Source: Terfezia claveryi (taxonomy: Eukaryota > Ascomycota > Pezizomycetes > Pezizales > Pezizaceae). Taken from it: DNA of 64,000 nucleotides. Made by a program: the position numbers and the translations under genes. The stretch lies in contig WHUX01000231.1 of the NCBI GenBank assembly GCA_015179025.1, forward strand, positions 1-64,000. The letters are read 5' to 3'. Positions 11,744 to 22,139 of the stretch are shown one piece after another (the first letter of the stretch is position 1; each line of letters begins with the position of its first letter). A model generated the notes under the pieces. It made no database searches. It saw only the letters and a program-made list of their open reading frames with translations, and had not been told where the DNA came from.

Positions 11744-11901
11744 CGATACTTCAGGAAGCCTCGCCCAGTTGAATTATGTCAGACCTTTTGCACTCTTGTT
11801 GTTGTTTGGAGTTGGGGTTCTTGTTTCTACCCCTGTTGTTGTTTTCTGTATTGATTTTGCCGGTTATCGTGCCCAGGCCTCCTAGTTGCTGGAGCTCCAG
11901 C

Positions 11902-11916
11902 CTAAAGGGGGGATAG
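11902..11916 (+). other. Gypsy polypurine tract
   Basis: AAAGGGGGGATAG ends directly at the 3' LTR and fits the plus-strand primer of reverse transcription. Confidence 0.8.
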
Positions 11917-12364
11917 TGTAACAACCGTATGTTCAGTTGTCATCACCTGCAATCGCAGGTGATGGGTCATTGCCATTGTTGTCTTTGTCATCACCTGCGA
12001 TCGCAGGTGATGGGTTATTGTTATCATTACCTTGCTTGGCTTCCGAGATAGGGAAGCTTATTTCCCCCATTGCCCTGACTGAGTTATGTATATATAGAGC
12101 CTATCCCTCGTACTGTCGTTGGATCCCTATCCAATATCTTGTATATCCAATATAGGACCTTGCCTCTCCCAGTGCTTGTGCACCTCCCTTGTGCACCCCC
12201 GTGTCTCGTGTCCCTTGCCCACTGCCTCTCTTGCCCTCGCCCTTGCCTCCATCCTAGCCTTTTCCCCTAGTCGCACACGTAGCGTTCCTACGTGAGTGTC
12301 ACCCTAGCCTTGCCCTTGCTCCGGCGTACCTCTTGGTCGCCTTGTTCCCAGAACCGTCATTACA
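11917..12364 (+). repeat. Gypsy 3' LTR (448 bp) with paired palindromes
   Basis: TGTAACAACC to CGTCATTACA. The first 100 bp hold two palindromes built from ATCACCTGC/GCAGGTGAT; the second, at 11992-12013, is a perfect 22-bp palindrome. A TATGTATATATAGAGCC box follows about 90 bp later. Internal AGGTGATGGGTCATTG/GTGATGGGTTATTG words repeat. Confidence 0.9.
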
Positions 12365-14197
12365 GTAGAAGGCAATAACTAAGAGGATTTTGAGCATTTC
12401 TGGGCGCATCATCTGTGCATAGGTTTCATCATAGTTGACACCTGCTTTTTGAGTGAATCCTCTTCCAACCTTGTGAGCTTTATATTTCTCGATACTTCTA
12501 TCTGCTTTTCTTTTGACTAGATATACCCATTTGGTATCAACAATCTATGTTCCTTCAGGGATTTCGGATTTATTAATCTTGGTATATACCCCATATCTAT
12601 TCAATTGCTCTTGTTCTTTAGCTCGAACTTTAGCCCATTCTGAGGCTTGTGAAGAGCTGCGTGCTTGCTTATCGGTTGGGTGATCTGAATCTATTTCTAC
12701 TGTGAATATCTTTCTCCGAACTGGCTGTCGTTCTGATTTCCTGGTGCTGACCACGCTTTCCCAATCTCGAGTAGTCTTTCTAGGCTTCTTCATTGGAGGT
12801 GGTGCCACAGGCTGGAGAATCGGGACTGGTAATTTTGGGTTTTCTAGGGGATCTTCACATTTTGGTTTCTGGGGAGTATCATCTCCTCTATTAGGAGCTT
12901 CATCCGAAGATTCCGAACTACTAGTCTTCGAAATTTCTATAGGGACTGGCCAGAGGGCGAGCTTAATCTAGCCAGTATCCGTCCGCACCTGGTAGCTCTC
13001 AAAGCTTTCTGTATAACCAATTATATTGGCTTCATAGCTTCTTGAAGAGAGCTTATCGGAGACATCGTAATTGAAGTAGAGGACTTGCTGTCCAAATGGT
13101 CTTAGCTTTATTCGTTCAGCCTTTAGATTTTTTTTGAGCATGATTTCGATAGGGGTTTTTCCTTGAAGAGTTTTATAGGGAATCTGATTCTTCATATAGG
13201 CTACCCAGTTCAAAGCTTTGTCCCACAGGCCTTTAGGTAGGGCTGACCCTATTAAAGCAGTCCTACTCATGGTAAGGATCCTTCGGTTTGCTCGTTCGAT
13301 TATAGCATTTGTTTTGCTATGCTTCAGGATAGTTTCTTTAGAGGCTATGCCTCGTTGCTTTAGTTCTTCTTGAAGCTCATTATTACGGAATTCTCCTCTC
13401 TAGTCTGTTTGGATTTGGCTGACTCGTAAGGTTGTGGCTGCTTCTAATTTATTGATTATTTCGATTAATGCTTTTCCAGTCTTACTCTTCTTTCGAAGGA
13501 GCTGTACAGCTATATACCAGCTGAAGTCATCCACAATTACTAGTAGATATCGATATTGCTTGCTAGGTATGGGAGGTTCGATTGGACCAACGAGGTCTGC
13601 ATGGACCCATTCTAAAAGTCGGTTTGTTCTGATCTGTAGGTCTTTGAGCTGTTTGGGTGCAGCTGGTTTGGTGGCCTTCCCTTGTTCACATGCCTTGCAT
13701 CGGATTTTCTCTTTCTGGTCCTTTAGGTATTCAGGGAGAGTCTTAAGGATATTATAGGAAATATGTCCATACCTTTCATGTAGGCTGATTGCAGTTTCCT
13801 TACTAGTCCCCTCGATCCTTTTAATTCCTGCTTCTTTCCAGTTTCCGACCTCATTTTCAGGCCTAATCTATATTCCATCGAGATCTCATTCCATTTTGTA
13901 GAGTACTTTTCTGCCCGTCTTTAGCTCTACTTTACTCTTTTTCTCCTGCAAAGTAAAATTTTTTGGCATCTGCAGGCCACTAATAATATTACTGTAGTTG
14001 GGGTTATATAGGTATTGCTCATGATGAATATTTCGTCCGTTATGTTTGAAGACGAGAGTCCCCATGGTTCGGCAAATGGAGGTAGATTGATCATGTGCCC
14101 CTACTTCGATATTGAGGTTGTATTCAATATCAATAAGTCAGTCATATTTGTTTGTCGTATGGTGGGTAGCTGCTGTATTATATTTATAATACCCTTC
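12365..14197 (-). pseudogene. Copia pol, N-terminal part (integrase and start of RT)
   Basis: Minus strand from about 14000: a GAG-pre-integrase finger (LHERYGHISYN, then CKACEQGKATK), the integrase core (WVHADLVGP, IVDDFSWYIAVQLL, RGEFRNNEL, SKTNAIIERANRR), the C-terminal integrase part (LPKGLWDKALNWVAYMKN), a charged linker with IEISKTSSSESSD, and the start of RT (VDTKWVYLVKRKADRS, GFTQKAGVNYDETYA). Its RT frame resumes at 6400 after the gypsy insertion. Stops interrupt it at several places. Confidence 0.88.
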
Positions 14198-15649
14198 TCA
14201 TCCAACTCTTGTTTTGCCAATTTGAATAGTTTTGATAGTGACTCCTTCACTATCTGAAGCCTCATTATTTGAATACTCTTCAGTTTTCTTGGTCTTCTTT
14301 ACTTTCTTCTTTTTACGCTTCTTAGTGAAGTATTCGGATTCGGTATGGTTCAGCCCTTTCCATCCTTTACTGATGCAGTAGTCGCATCTTTTTCCATTAT
14401 CTTCTTGATCTCGTCCTCTGCCAGCTCTTATCTTAAGTACTACTAGGTTTTGTACCGAATCTCTAGCATTGTCTCCTCTCCTTTTCCCCTTTTGTCTTCC
14501 TGAGACATATATCTTGAGGTGTGTAGTGATATTGCTATAGGTAAGTCTACTTTTTATCTGGATATTTTCAATGAGAGTATTGTAGTAGGACGGAAGAGTG
14601 GCTAGCAGGAACGTCCCTTTGGCTTGGTCATTTTTACTTAAGCCTGTCAATATTGTTCTGAATTCCTTAAGGTCATCTGGGATCGTTCCTTCTAGCATAG
14701 ATCTCATGAATCCCCACTTCTTGTCAAACTCACTAATATGTTCTTCAATTGAACTATTTCTATCATCATAACTAAGTTTGATGACTCCAATAAGTAGAGC
14801 TTCAAGTATGGTGACAGTCTTACCTTCGAATTTCGCCTTCAGCTCTTTATAGGCTTCGTTAGCTGTTCTGGCTAGTCCAATAATATCCATGACTTCTTTC
14901 TCACAATTTCTTTTCATCGTGAGAATTGCGAAGTTATTGTCCTTTTTCCAAGCTTTAGCATCTGTATCCCTGGCTTTTTCGGTAGCTGTAAGGTCTGAAT
15001 CTTGGACATCTCCAGTGACAATTTCCTATATTGTTTTGTCTTTATACTCATAGCTGCTAAGCGTTTGTTCAATAGATAGTATCCACTGAGCATAGTCCTG
15101 TTGTCCACTGAGCTTGGGCTCGATCTTTGGAATTAATTATTCTTTAGACATAGTCACTAGAGGGGGTGGTATTGGCGAGTCTGGTGGTGGGGGAAGTGGA
15201 GTTCTTGTCCTTCATCTTCTTCTTCTCTCAATTTGGATATTGGCCAATAGATCTGGGTATTCGACTTCGTGCTCTGATTTTGTTTCTAGGGCTGGTCCTG
15301 CTGTGCTGCTCATTTAGATGAGTGCTGGGTGTATTTGGTCGAAGCTTATTAATTTGTCCTCGTACTGGATTCCTCTGTCTAGTAGAGATGTTTCTGCTTC
15401 TTGGGTATCAAGGTCGGTTAAAAGATTTCCGAGCTCTTGATGGTTTCCTTCTTCTTCTTGGGTTCCTTTCATCGCTAGTGCCTCGTTGTATTGCCCACTT
15501 TTCCGTAATTCCTGTTCTAGGTATTCGGTGTCTGACAGCGATTCTTTTGGGGTTGTGGTGATTCCTGAAGATTTATTTCCGGAGAGATTTTTGAAGAGTT
15601 GCTTGTTCTGACGGTTTATTTTCTTTGACCAGGATCGGTGTGTAGGCAT
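14198..15649 (-). pseudogene. Copia gag (UBN2-type) with altered zinc knuckle
   Basis: Three reading blocks on the minus strand (15649-15314, 15108-14914, 14917-14198) make a copia gag. The middle holds LSGQQDYAQWILSIEQTLSS and the 239-codon block has the AYKELKAKFEGKTVTILEAL and SSIEEHISEFDKKWGF segments of the family. A zinc-knuckle-like CDYCISKGWKGLNH lacks its last cysteine (Tyr in place). Lys-rich tail. Two stops separate the blocks. Confidence 0.8.
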
Positions 15650-15792
15650 ATGTATGCGGAGTTTCGCAGGGTTTCTTTATGTTGCAACGATAGGGCGGCC
15701 ACGGCTTTTGGGCTTCTGCTTTCTGAACGGCAGTGTTACTGGGTTGGTACCACAGATATCTCAACTGTCTTTTGTTCTTATTGCTTCTTTGC

Positions 15793-15814
15793 CTTGAGCG
15801 CCGGGCTCATAACC
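15793..15814 (-). other. Copia primer-binding site complementary to the initiator tRNA-Met anticodon arm
   Basis: Directly inside the 5' LTR, the minus strand reads GGTTATGAGCCCGGCGCTC. Its complement, GAGCGCCGGGCTCATAACC, is the anticodon stem-loop of eukaryotic initiator tRNA-Met with the CAT anticodon. Copia-type elements are known to prime from a 5'-half fragment of this tRNA rather than its 3' end. Confidence 0.75.
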
Positions 15815-16105
15815 TGTAAGATTACGAGGTTATGCAGCGAAGGAATCGTGAAGATAATTGATCGTGTATATTCAGAGAAGAGAGTTATCTAGATATCGCT
15901 ATAGGCTTATTGCTATGGTCCCAGTGCTCTGCTACAAAAGAGATGTTTTTCCCGCGTACTTTCCGGCTCTTTTATCCTTCGCGGTATTTGCCCAATTTGC
16001 CATATTCGGATCCTGACTTCATACCCTGTTCCGCCCAATTGGCCATTCTGGATATCCTGCATTTCCCGTGATATCGGCTTATGCCACGTGAGAGTATTTC
16101 CCACA
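15815..16105 (-). repeat. Copia 5' LTR
   Basis: 291 bp, begins TGTAAGATTACGAGG and ends GTATTTCCCACA on the plus strand; pairs with 4808-5099. It is less AT-shifted than the left copy. Confidence 0.88.
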
Positions 16106-16307
16106 TGCCCACCTCACGATCCCCCTGCCCCTCTTTCCCGTCCCCCCTCTCATAGCCCTGCCTTCTGTGACATCGTCCGTGACATCTGTGACAGGTGTCC
16201 GTGAAAAGCCCCTTCACACACGTAGCGCTCCTACGTGTGTCTTACCTCGTCCCTGCCCTTGCCCAGGCGTACCCCTTGGTCGCCATCGTCCCTTGAGCCA
16301 CGTTACA
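16106..16307 (+). repeat. Right part of the gypsy-type LTR split by copia
   Basis: Continues the LTR interrupted at 4807. GACATCTGTGACAGGTGTCC, CACACACGTAGCGCTCCTACG and CCCTTGGTCGCC match the long LTR of the decayed copy at 58698-59369, and it ends GAGCCACGTTACA like the other family LTRs. Confidence 0.75.
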
Positions 16308-17236
16308 CAATATATAACTCAATAAATAGAGAACTATAAGTTACAAATACAATATTCTTAAAGAGGCCTTAATATATAGAAACTATATAATTTCTATTTA
16401 TCTCACTACCTTACTTATTTACAGATTACCTGTAATAGGTACACCTTTTTATAGACCTATACAACTTCATTAATAGCTTAATATCTCTATGAGTTTTACT
16501 CCAATTATAAAACACATTTGAGAAATGGAATCATCTCTTTGTTAAAGGATTTTCATATCCATCCTGGTTCTTCCTATAGATTGAATACTAATTGAGTTGT
16601 CTTTCAAGCGGATGTTTGAACAAGCGGACGTTTGACCAAGCGGACGTTTGAGCAAGCGGAAGTTTGCGCAAGTGGACGTTTGACTTCCGTTAAACATAAA
16701 TAATAGACCCGGTATCTACTCAATTTGCTTTCATACAATGCCCGAGTCCACAAATATGCCATTCGGGAAATGCCCAGTCCATTCCGGAACGGACTGAATT
16801 TCGGAACGGACTAGAACATGTACATTACAATAGTTGCCAAACGGCCAGCTCTCAGCAGGCCCAATATTCTATGGATGGTCATACTCCCGCTACCATTCAG
16901 ATTCCCATTCACTGTAAATCACAAGTCCAAAGATCAAGTATTATCATCCCTTTATGTGCAGACGTTGATACCGAGTGGATTTGTTTTTATGCTAGTAGAT
17001 AGGCATGAAGGTTACATAGAAAGAACATTGATATATAAGGTTGATATTACAGTAGCTCATGTTCAGTGGAACCTCTGAGACCAACCTATTACCAACATGA
17101 TATATATGCATGTGCTGACTGATGCAGAGAAGAGACTATTAGGAACAAACCATTAACTACCTCCAAGGAAAGTTTTAGCTGCGTAGACATATAATTAACA
17201 GAAATCTTTTGGGAGAACCCTGAGGCCTCGCAGGAG
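16308..17236. other. Gene-free stretch with a 16-bp tandem array
   Basis: AT-rich to about 16600, then an array at 16605-16684 of five copies of CAAGCGGACGTTTGAC-type units. At 16780-16815 the word TTCCGGAACGGACT occurs twice (second copy TTTCGGAACGGACT). No gene seen. Confidence 0.6.
16605..16684. repeat. Five-copy 16-bp tandem repeat
   Basis: Units CAAGCGGATGTTTGAA, CAAGCGGACGTTTGAC, CAAGCGGACGTTTGAG, CAAGCGGAAGTTTGCG, CAAGTGGACGTTTGAC, in exact register with no spacers. Confidence 0.9.
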
Positions 17237-18654
17237 TTAACGACGAAATAAAGAAAATAGCCGTGACGTAATACTCGAGAGCCATGACGTAGGAGGTTCA
17301 GGAGTGGGCGTTTCAGGTGATAATTCTTGGTCAACTTGTTTATTCGGTACACTATCACCCGGTACCGTAGAGGGCATGCAAGGACTGTCTGTCAATGGAT
17401 AAACTTTGCCATGCATATCGCACCCACGTGCAAGACAGGTCCTATCAAAGCGCGATCCATATTTGTCAGTCAGAGAGAGAGCAAGGCAACAGGGCCCTTC
17501 CCAAAGGCAGCGGGTAAACATACATGCAGCTCTTTGTGTTCTTGTCCATGACCATATGCAACTTCTCTCTCAAGCTCTCACTGAGCTGATGAGTCTCGTC
17601 AATTTCTAACCAAGGGTGTTTAAGTGCATCCGCAGCAGATAATCGACGCTGGGGATTTTCATGAAGCAGGCTTTCTATGAAAGTGATCCCGGTTTCGCTT
17701 AGTCCTTTCGACATCAACCCCTCCCTTGGACTTGGCTGACCACTATGGAAGTACTTTACCATGGTTAGGAGGTTGGGAAAAATGTCTGCCCCGGTTAGGA
17801 CTCTATAGAGTATGCATCCCACAGACCAGGAATCAACACGGTCTGTGAAGACTCTGGTGTCACCGTTAAATTCGTAGAATTCGGCTGCCATATAAGCTCG
17901 TTCGCGCGGGCGGCCCGGTGTTATCTTTTTCAGCTCAAGAGGCCAAGTTTTGTCAAATGCAATGCGCTTCGAAACACCGAGGTCGCTGACCTTGAACTGA
18001 ATTGTCCCATCATTTTCAAAACTTGGGTATATTACCTAGTCCTATCCAATTAGTACTCAGATTCCCCCGGGTGGCCAGCACAAAAAGTTAGATGGGAAGG
18101 AATCCTAACTCCTGGTTTCAGATCCAGATGCATGAGTTTATTTTCATGCATAAACTTCATGCTCGTAAATAATTGCCGGCCCAAAACTTTGGCATCCCCT
18201 TCCAACCATGGCTCGTCTATGCATTTTCGAAGGTCCCCCCCCGCCATATCCTCTTGAATTAGATAAAAGTAGTTTGCATCCGCCGATACACCAACCAGCT
18301 TCACAAACCAGCCATCTGGTGCCTTGTCGCTCTTGACAATTATACAAATATTAGCATCCGAATATCGATGGTATTCACTACACTAGGTCGGTTCACTAGA
18401 CATACCTGTAAAACCGCCGCAGCGGCTTTTATCTGCTTCACCGCAAATGATGCTGGGAAAAGGCTGCTATCTCGCACTATCTTTTTGACTACACAAATAT
18501 GCCGACGCAACAGTAGACCTGCTGTTAGATGTCCCCGATACACATCATTCAAGCTGCCAGATCCGATTTTCCCACCGCACATCCGCAAATCTTTGCTCGA
18601 GATATCGAAACCAGGATCAGCCTCAGCCTCAGTTATGGCCACGTATAACTGCAT
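17237..18654 (-). CDS. Serine/threonine protein kinase (kinase A)
   Basis: Four exons on the minus strand: 18654-18406, 18331-18110, 18035-17524, 17441-17237. Introns of 74, 74 and 82 bp have GTATGT, GTTAGG and GTATGT donors. The model gives 395 residues. Visible motifs: glycine loop GGKIGSGSLNDVYRG (27-41), ATP lysine in CVVKK (57/58), catalytic loop HLDLKPG with Asp153 and Lys155, DLG at 175-177 in place of DFG, MAAE for the APE motif, and DSWSVGCILYRVLTG. So the catalytic aspartates and lysine are kept while the HRD arginine is leucine; it may still be active. The last exon adds a Pro/Ser-rich tail. Both central intron positions are shared with the kinase at 25371-26614, showing common descent. 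Substrate unknown. The first exon and the C-terminal exon are the least certain parts. Confidence 0.75.
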
Positions 18655-21200
18655 TTGAATGTCAGGGTGACAATGAGGCCTCCACTTGAAGAAAGTTGAC
18701 TATGTTAGGAGTCTGGTGGCAGTAGAATCCCGCAGGGACTCGTACCCTATAGGTTTTGTATATCTTTGCCTAACGATTGTTTGTCTTTGCCGACTCGTGT
18801 AACTGCAAGTATCTGGTGGGACTGATACCAGGACTACGTTGGTAGCTCACTTTTTCCTGTAGTGGGTCACGCTGTTGAGGGTATAGTAGTTGAATAGATG
18901 TTTGCGGCTTTTTGGAAAACTTGAAAAGTCAAAGTTTTCAGCCTGGTTTTTAACAGGAACCGCAGGATCAGCACAGAAATTACACATCCCAATATCCAAT
19001 TGATGATATATAGCTATAAGAGTAGCTATAGCCTATAGGAGGCTCCGAGAGGACGGCTTACAGCTATCGGTAGCTATAGGCGAGAAGTCTCGACTGGCAA
19101 CTCTGAAGAACAAGAGTCGGTGTTTCGCGATCTGCACTTGTGAGGGCGGCCGTAAGGGCAAGAACAAATAAGGGCTTTCTCGCCGATAGTTAGACGTACA
19201 AGATAATTTGGGGTTCACGTTTGGTGAGTACGATCTGTTAGAGGACAATGCGCAATAAATTTCGTTGCGAGGTTCGTTTACCGCGACTGTACATGATTCG
19301 AATTCTAACTAGTTTTAACAGACCAGGCTACTTTGAGATACCCAGTGTGCACTCTCTAAATTAACAATCTACTGGGAAAGTGATAATCAGAAAATAAGGC
19401 ATTAAATACCCATCGTATCGTCATCAGAGTCTGTTCCTCCCCCAGCAAATTGGTGGATTTTATTCGGTGACCAAGAAGCAACGATTTGGGGTGGGCCATA
19501 CAAATGCCCAATGACGGGTAGAAAACGTAGGCTTGTTTGATATGATTGGCTCTGGGCATAGGCCGCAATCCGCGACGTGAATTTTATACACCATAAGAAA
19601 ACGAGTGGTTTCAGATTCCCCCCAAGATTAGAAGGGAAATAAAAATATAAATATCGAGACTATGTCAAAGCTGAGGTTGTCTACAGCAGACCGGTGGACG
19701 TATTTAGCCAAACTTGAACTTCACTGCGTTATTTATACGTTGTCTTTTGTTTAGGAGGCATTGCTAAATGGTAAAGAGCTGCTTATAGCTGGTACTTGTT
19801 GATGACTATATCTCAGTCAATTGAGGTCTAACGTTCTAAACCGTGACCTTGATCTAGGCTCTCTCCGGACTAATGTTCTAGACCATGATTCTTATTCTTG
19901 ATGCATGGACTCTGACGTCTGTCTTCTACTATGATGTCTGATATGTCTGATATTCTACTAATAATGTCTGTTTATATTCGAGTATCACAGTTTGAAGGGC
20001 GAGCTCCCTACTTGTTACCACGGTGAATTGTTGTACGCTGCATGGGCCACTTGAATTCCATACCTCATTTAGCCAGGTGTGCAGCTTGCAACAATTCATC
20101 GAACCATATCACGGGATCAGTGACCGTTGCGTTGCCAGCTTGAGCTGATTAAAAAGCTTCCAATACTGTTAAATCAATCTAAAAAAAATTTATACCTCCA
20201 GCGAAGCAGCCCCGAGTTGGGGTACTTTCCTTTCCCTCTTCTTTTTTTTGGCCTTTTTTTTTGCTGTAGCATTTACAGGTAGGTACCCGTGTTTTTCTCA
20301 TGACACTATGGCCAGATATGAACCCCTGCCTTCACAATGAAACAATTCGAGCACGTATTACTTTAATCAAAAACACACTCAATACTCCGTACTCCCCCTT
20401 ATGCACATATCACCCTACAACCACCCTATCCAGCTCTAACATATTCTGATAGATACCCAAGAACACATAAGGCCCTGCATGTCTATCAGCATTTAAGGAA
20501 CTCTCTGTCCGCTTTGCTGCTAATGCTGTCTCAACTAAACAATGCCTTTGTCAACGTCTTTCTGTGTCAGCAACCTGGCTTTGCCATGTGGAAGCCATTC
20601 GGCTTCCTCTTCTCAGGGGTATCGGTCACAGGGTAGACTGCAAGCTTAGATGGAGCCTGAACTTGAAACCACGTGCATAATCCAGACCTCTTCTATGCTG
20701 ACAAAATAACTTCGGTAGTATAGACTTGTTGATGTAGTGTTATCAGGTGATGCTGTACCCGTATGCTAGGTATGGTACACCTCTTTCTCCTTGTATCTAG
20801 CCTTCATTCCTGTTCTCTGTCTATTTCTACCATTTATTTTGGTTCTGCAATGTGAAGTGGAACTTTTCGTTGTACCCAAAGTGTTGTCGAAGTATTCTTG
20901 ACTCATGATCGTAAATATTCAGGGTTCGTTTTGAGCCATATTTATGCTTGCTGATGTGAAGCTTCAGATACATAAGTAATTTATTCGGCTATTGTACCAT
21001 GCAGGATTGTTATCTAGGTATCTCTTATCTCAGATGGGACTCGGAAGATATCTATATGAGCTGTCAAGTACACACTGTTTGATGTATATCTATATTGCCT
21101 ATGTTTATATGGAGCCAAATACAAGATCCTGCAAGACGTGCCAAGACGATCGAGAGTTTTGCTATTAATCTGATTCCTCACGCATCTGACTACTGTTGAT
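18655..21200. other. Long gene-free stretch
   Basis: No gene recognised. 20022-20097 holds an inverted word pair (GAATTGTTGTACGCTGC / GCAGCTTGCAACAATTC) that may be a small decayed foldback element. Poly-T runs at 20240-20265. The 5' end includes the presumed promoter of kinase A. Confidence 0.5.
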
Positions 21201-21823
21201 CCGGGAAGACTGGTGAATAAGACACCTTGTCGGTTTTTGAGACATCTGCAAGCCACCATGCAACCGGGCAAGATCTCAACATGAAAAGTTGGCAACCGGT
21301 CAATATAGTAGGAGGAAAAGGAAATATGTAGGTATGGATTATCGAGATTATCGGATTAAAGTTCAATATTCCAATACCTAATAATGTCAACAATTCTAGG
21401 CTCAGCTACTAAGTCCACCTGACCAGGGCCTAAGGGCAAATCTACTGCTCTACAACCCAGGAGTGTCAATTCTCTGAACCGGAGGTATTCTCATAACTGA
21501 AGCAGTTGGACAAGCATGGCTTTGGTTACATACAGAGAAAAAGGAGAGTATTATTAAGTCTTTTAAACAGGCAGGTATTTCTATATCTCCTAATGGGACT
21601 GAAATGCAAAGCTTTATGTGTGTGGCCTACCAGATATTACGGTAGGGCATGGCAGATAGATGGAAGAGGTTGAGAATATAGTAGAGGCTACAGACGGCAT
21701 AGAATGTGTTCATGCCGAGCCCCCTGTCCTAGCAACAGATTCAGGTAGAATTAGTATTAGTGCGCTTTGTAATTAGAAATGTCTCAAAAACCGACAAGGT
21801 GTCTTATTCACCAGTTTTCCCGG
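21201..21823 (+). mobile_element. Relic bounded by 45-bp inverted repeats, with DDE transposase remnant
   Basis: The arm at 21201-21245 and the arm at 21779-21823 are reverse complements over 45 bp with a single difference. Inside, around 21500-21620, a frame reads AWLWLHTEKKESIIKSFKQA followed by GISISPNGTE, which resembles the C-terminal end of fungal pogo/Fot1-type DDE transposases (SFKKxGIxNxLDGSED). A later open stretch (21660-21777) is of unknown origin. The element is too short to be autonomous. Confidence 0.55.
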
Positions 21824-21825
21824 TA

Positions 21826-21940
21826 CAGCAATTTACAGTACTGGTCAACGGGTGGTCCAGGCTAGAGTATATTAGAATTAAGCTTGCTGAACGTCACTGC
21901 ATCCGTTGAGCAATATGTCTCGTTGACCAGTAAATTGTTG
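21826..21940. mobile_element. 115-bp MITE with TA target duplication
   Basis: Starts CAGCAATTTACAGTACTGGTCAACG and ends CGTTGACCAGTAAATTGTTG, arms that pair apart from a short gap; TA flanks both ends (21824-21825, 21941-21942). TA duplication and CA-G termini fit a Tc1/mariner-type non-autonomous element. It abuts the right arm of the neighbouring inverted repeat. Confidence 0.7.
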
Positions 21941-22139
21941 TATATGTAAGTTTGAATGCCTTAACAAAATATTGTTTCTATGTACTTATGATTCAAGAGT
22001 TGGGCATAGGAAAAACAGCTAGAAAAATCTATAAGTCTTTGAGTTCTCAAACTAATGGTATCCTCTAATGATGTTCATTCTCCGCAAACACAAGGCATAA
22101 GGCCTTCATGAGCGCCAAGGCTGACTTATCTGAGCTATG

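Larger units (their letters stand above)
6401..12364 (+). mobile_element. Ty3/gypsy chromovirus nested in the copia element
   Basis: Two 448-bp LTRs (6401-6848, 11917-12364) bound gag and pol in the order protease, reverse transcriptase, RNase H, integrase, chromodomain. The flanking 5 bp are GTGGA and GTAGA, a near-perfect target duplication. Roughly a dozen in-frame stops are present, mostly CAG to TAG or TGG to TAG/TGA, so the copy is probably dead or needs help in trans. Domains between the stops are otherwise well preserved, so the insertion is younger than its copia host. Confidence 0.93.
4808..16105 (-). mobile_element. Ty1/copia retrotransposon, minus strand, interrupted by a gypsy element
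   Basis: LTRs of 291-292 bp lie at 4808-5099 and 15815-16105, beginning TGTAAGATTAC and ending TTCCCACA/TTCCCATA on the plus strand. Flanks are TGTCC on the left and TGCCC on the right, a likely 5-bp target duplication with one change. Minus-strand order is gag, GAG-pre-integrase, integrase, reverse transcriptase, RNase H, the copia order. The gypsy element at 6401-12364 interrupts the reverse transcriptase; removing it restores the frame across the junction. Several stops make it defective. Confidence 0.9.

Noticed and set aside
6401..12364. Stop-codon reassignment or systematic readthrough in the gypsy element
   Set aside because: Conserved nuclear genes here use TAG, TAA and TGA as normal stops, and the element stops fit C-to-T damage; only the shared stop after APKT was kept as a question.
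15793..15814. Initiator tRNA-Met gene fragment
   Set aside because: Only the anticodon arm is present and it directly adjoins a copia LTR, so it is a primer-binding site.
16605..16684. CRISPR-like array
   Set aside because: Units are contiguous with no spacers and the genome is eukaryotic; it is a minisatellite. The same holds for 62801-62900.
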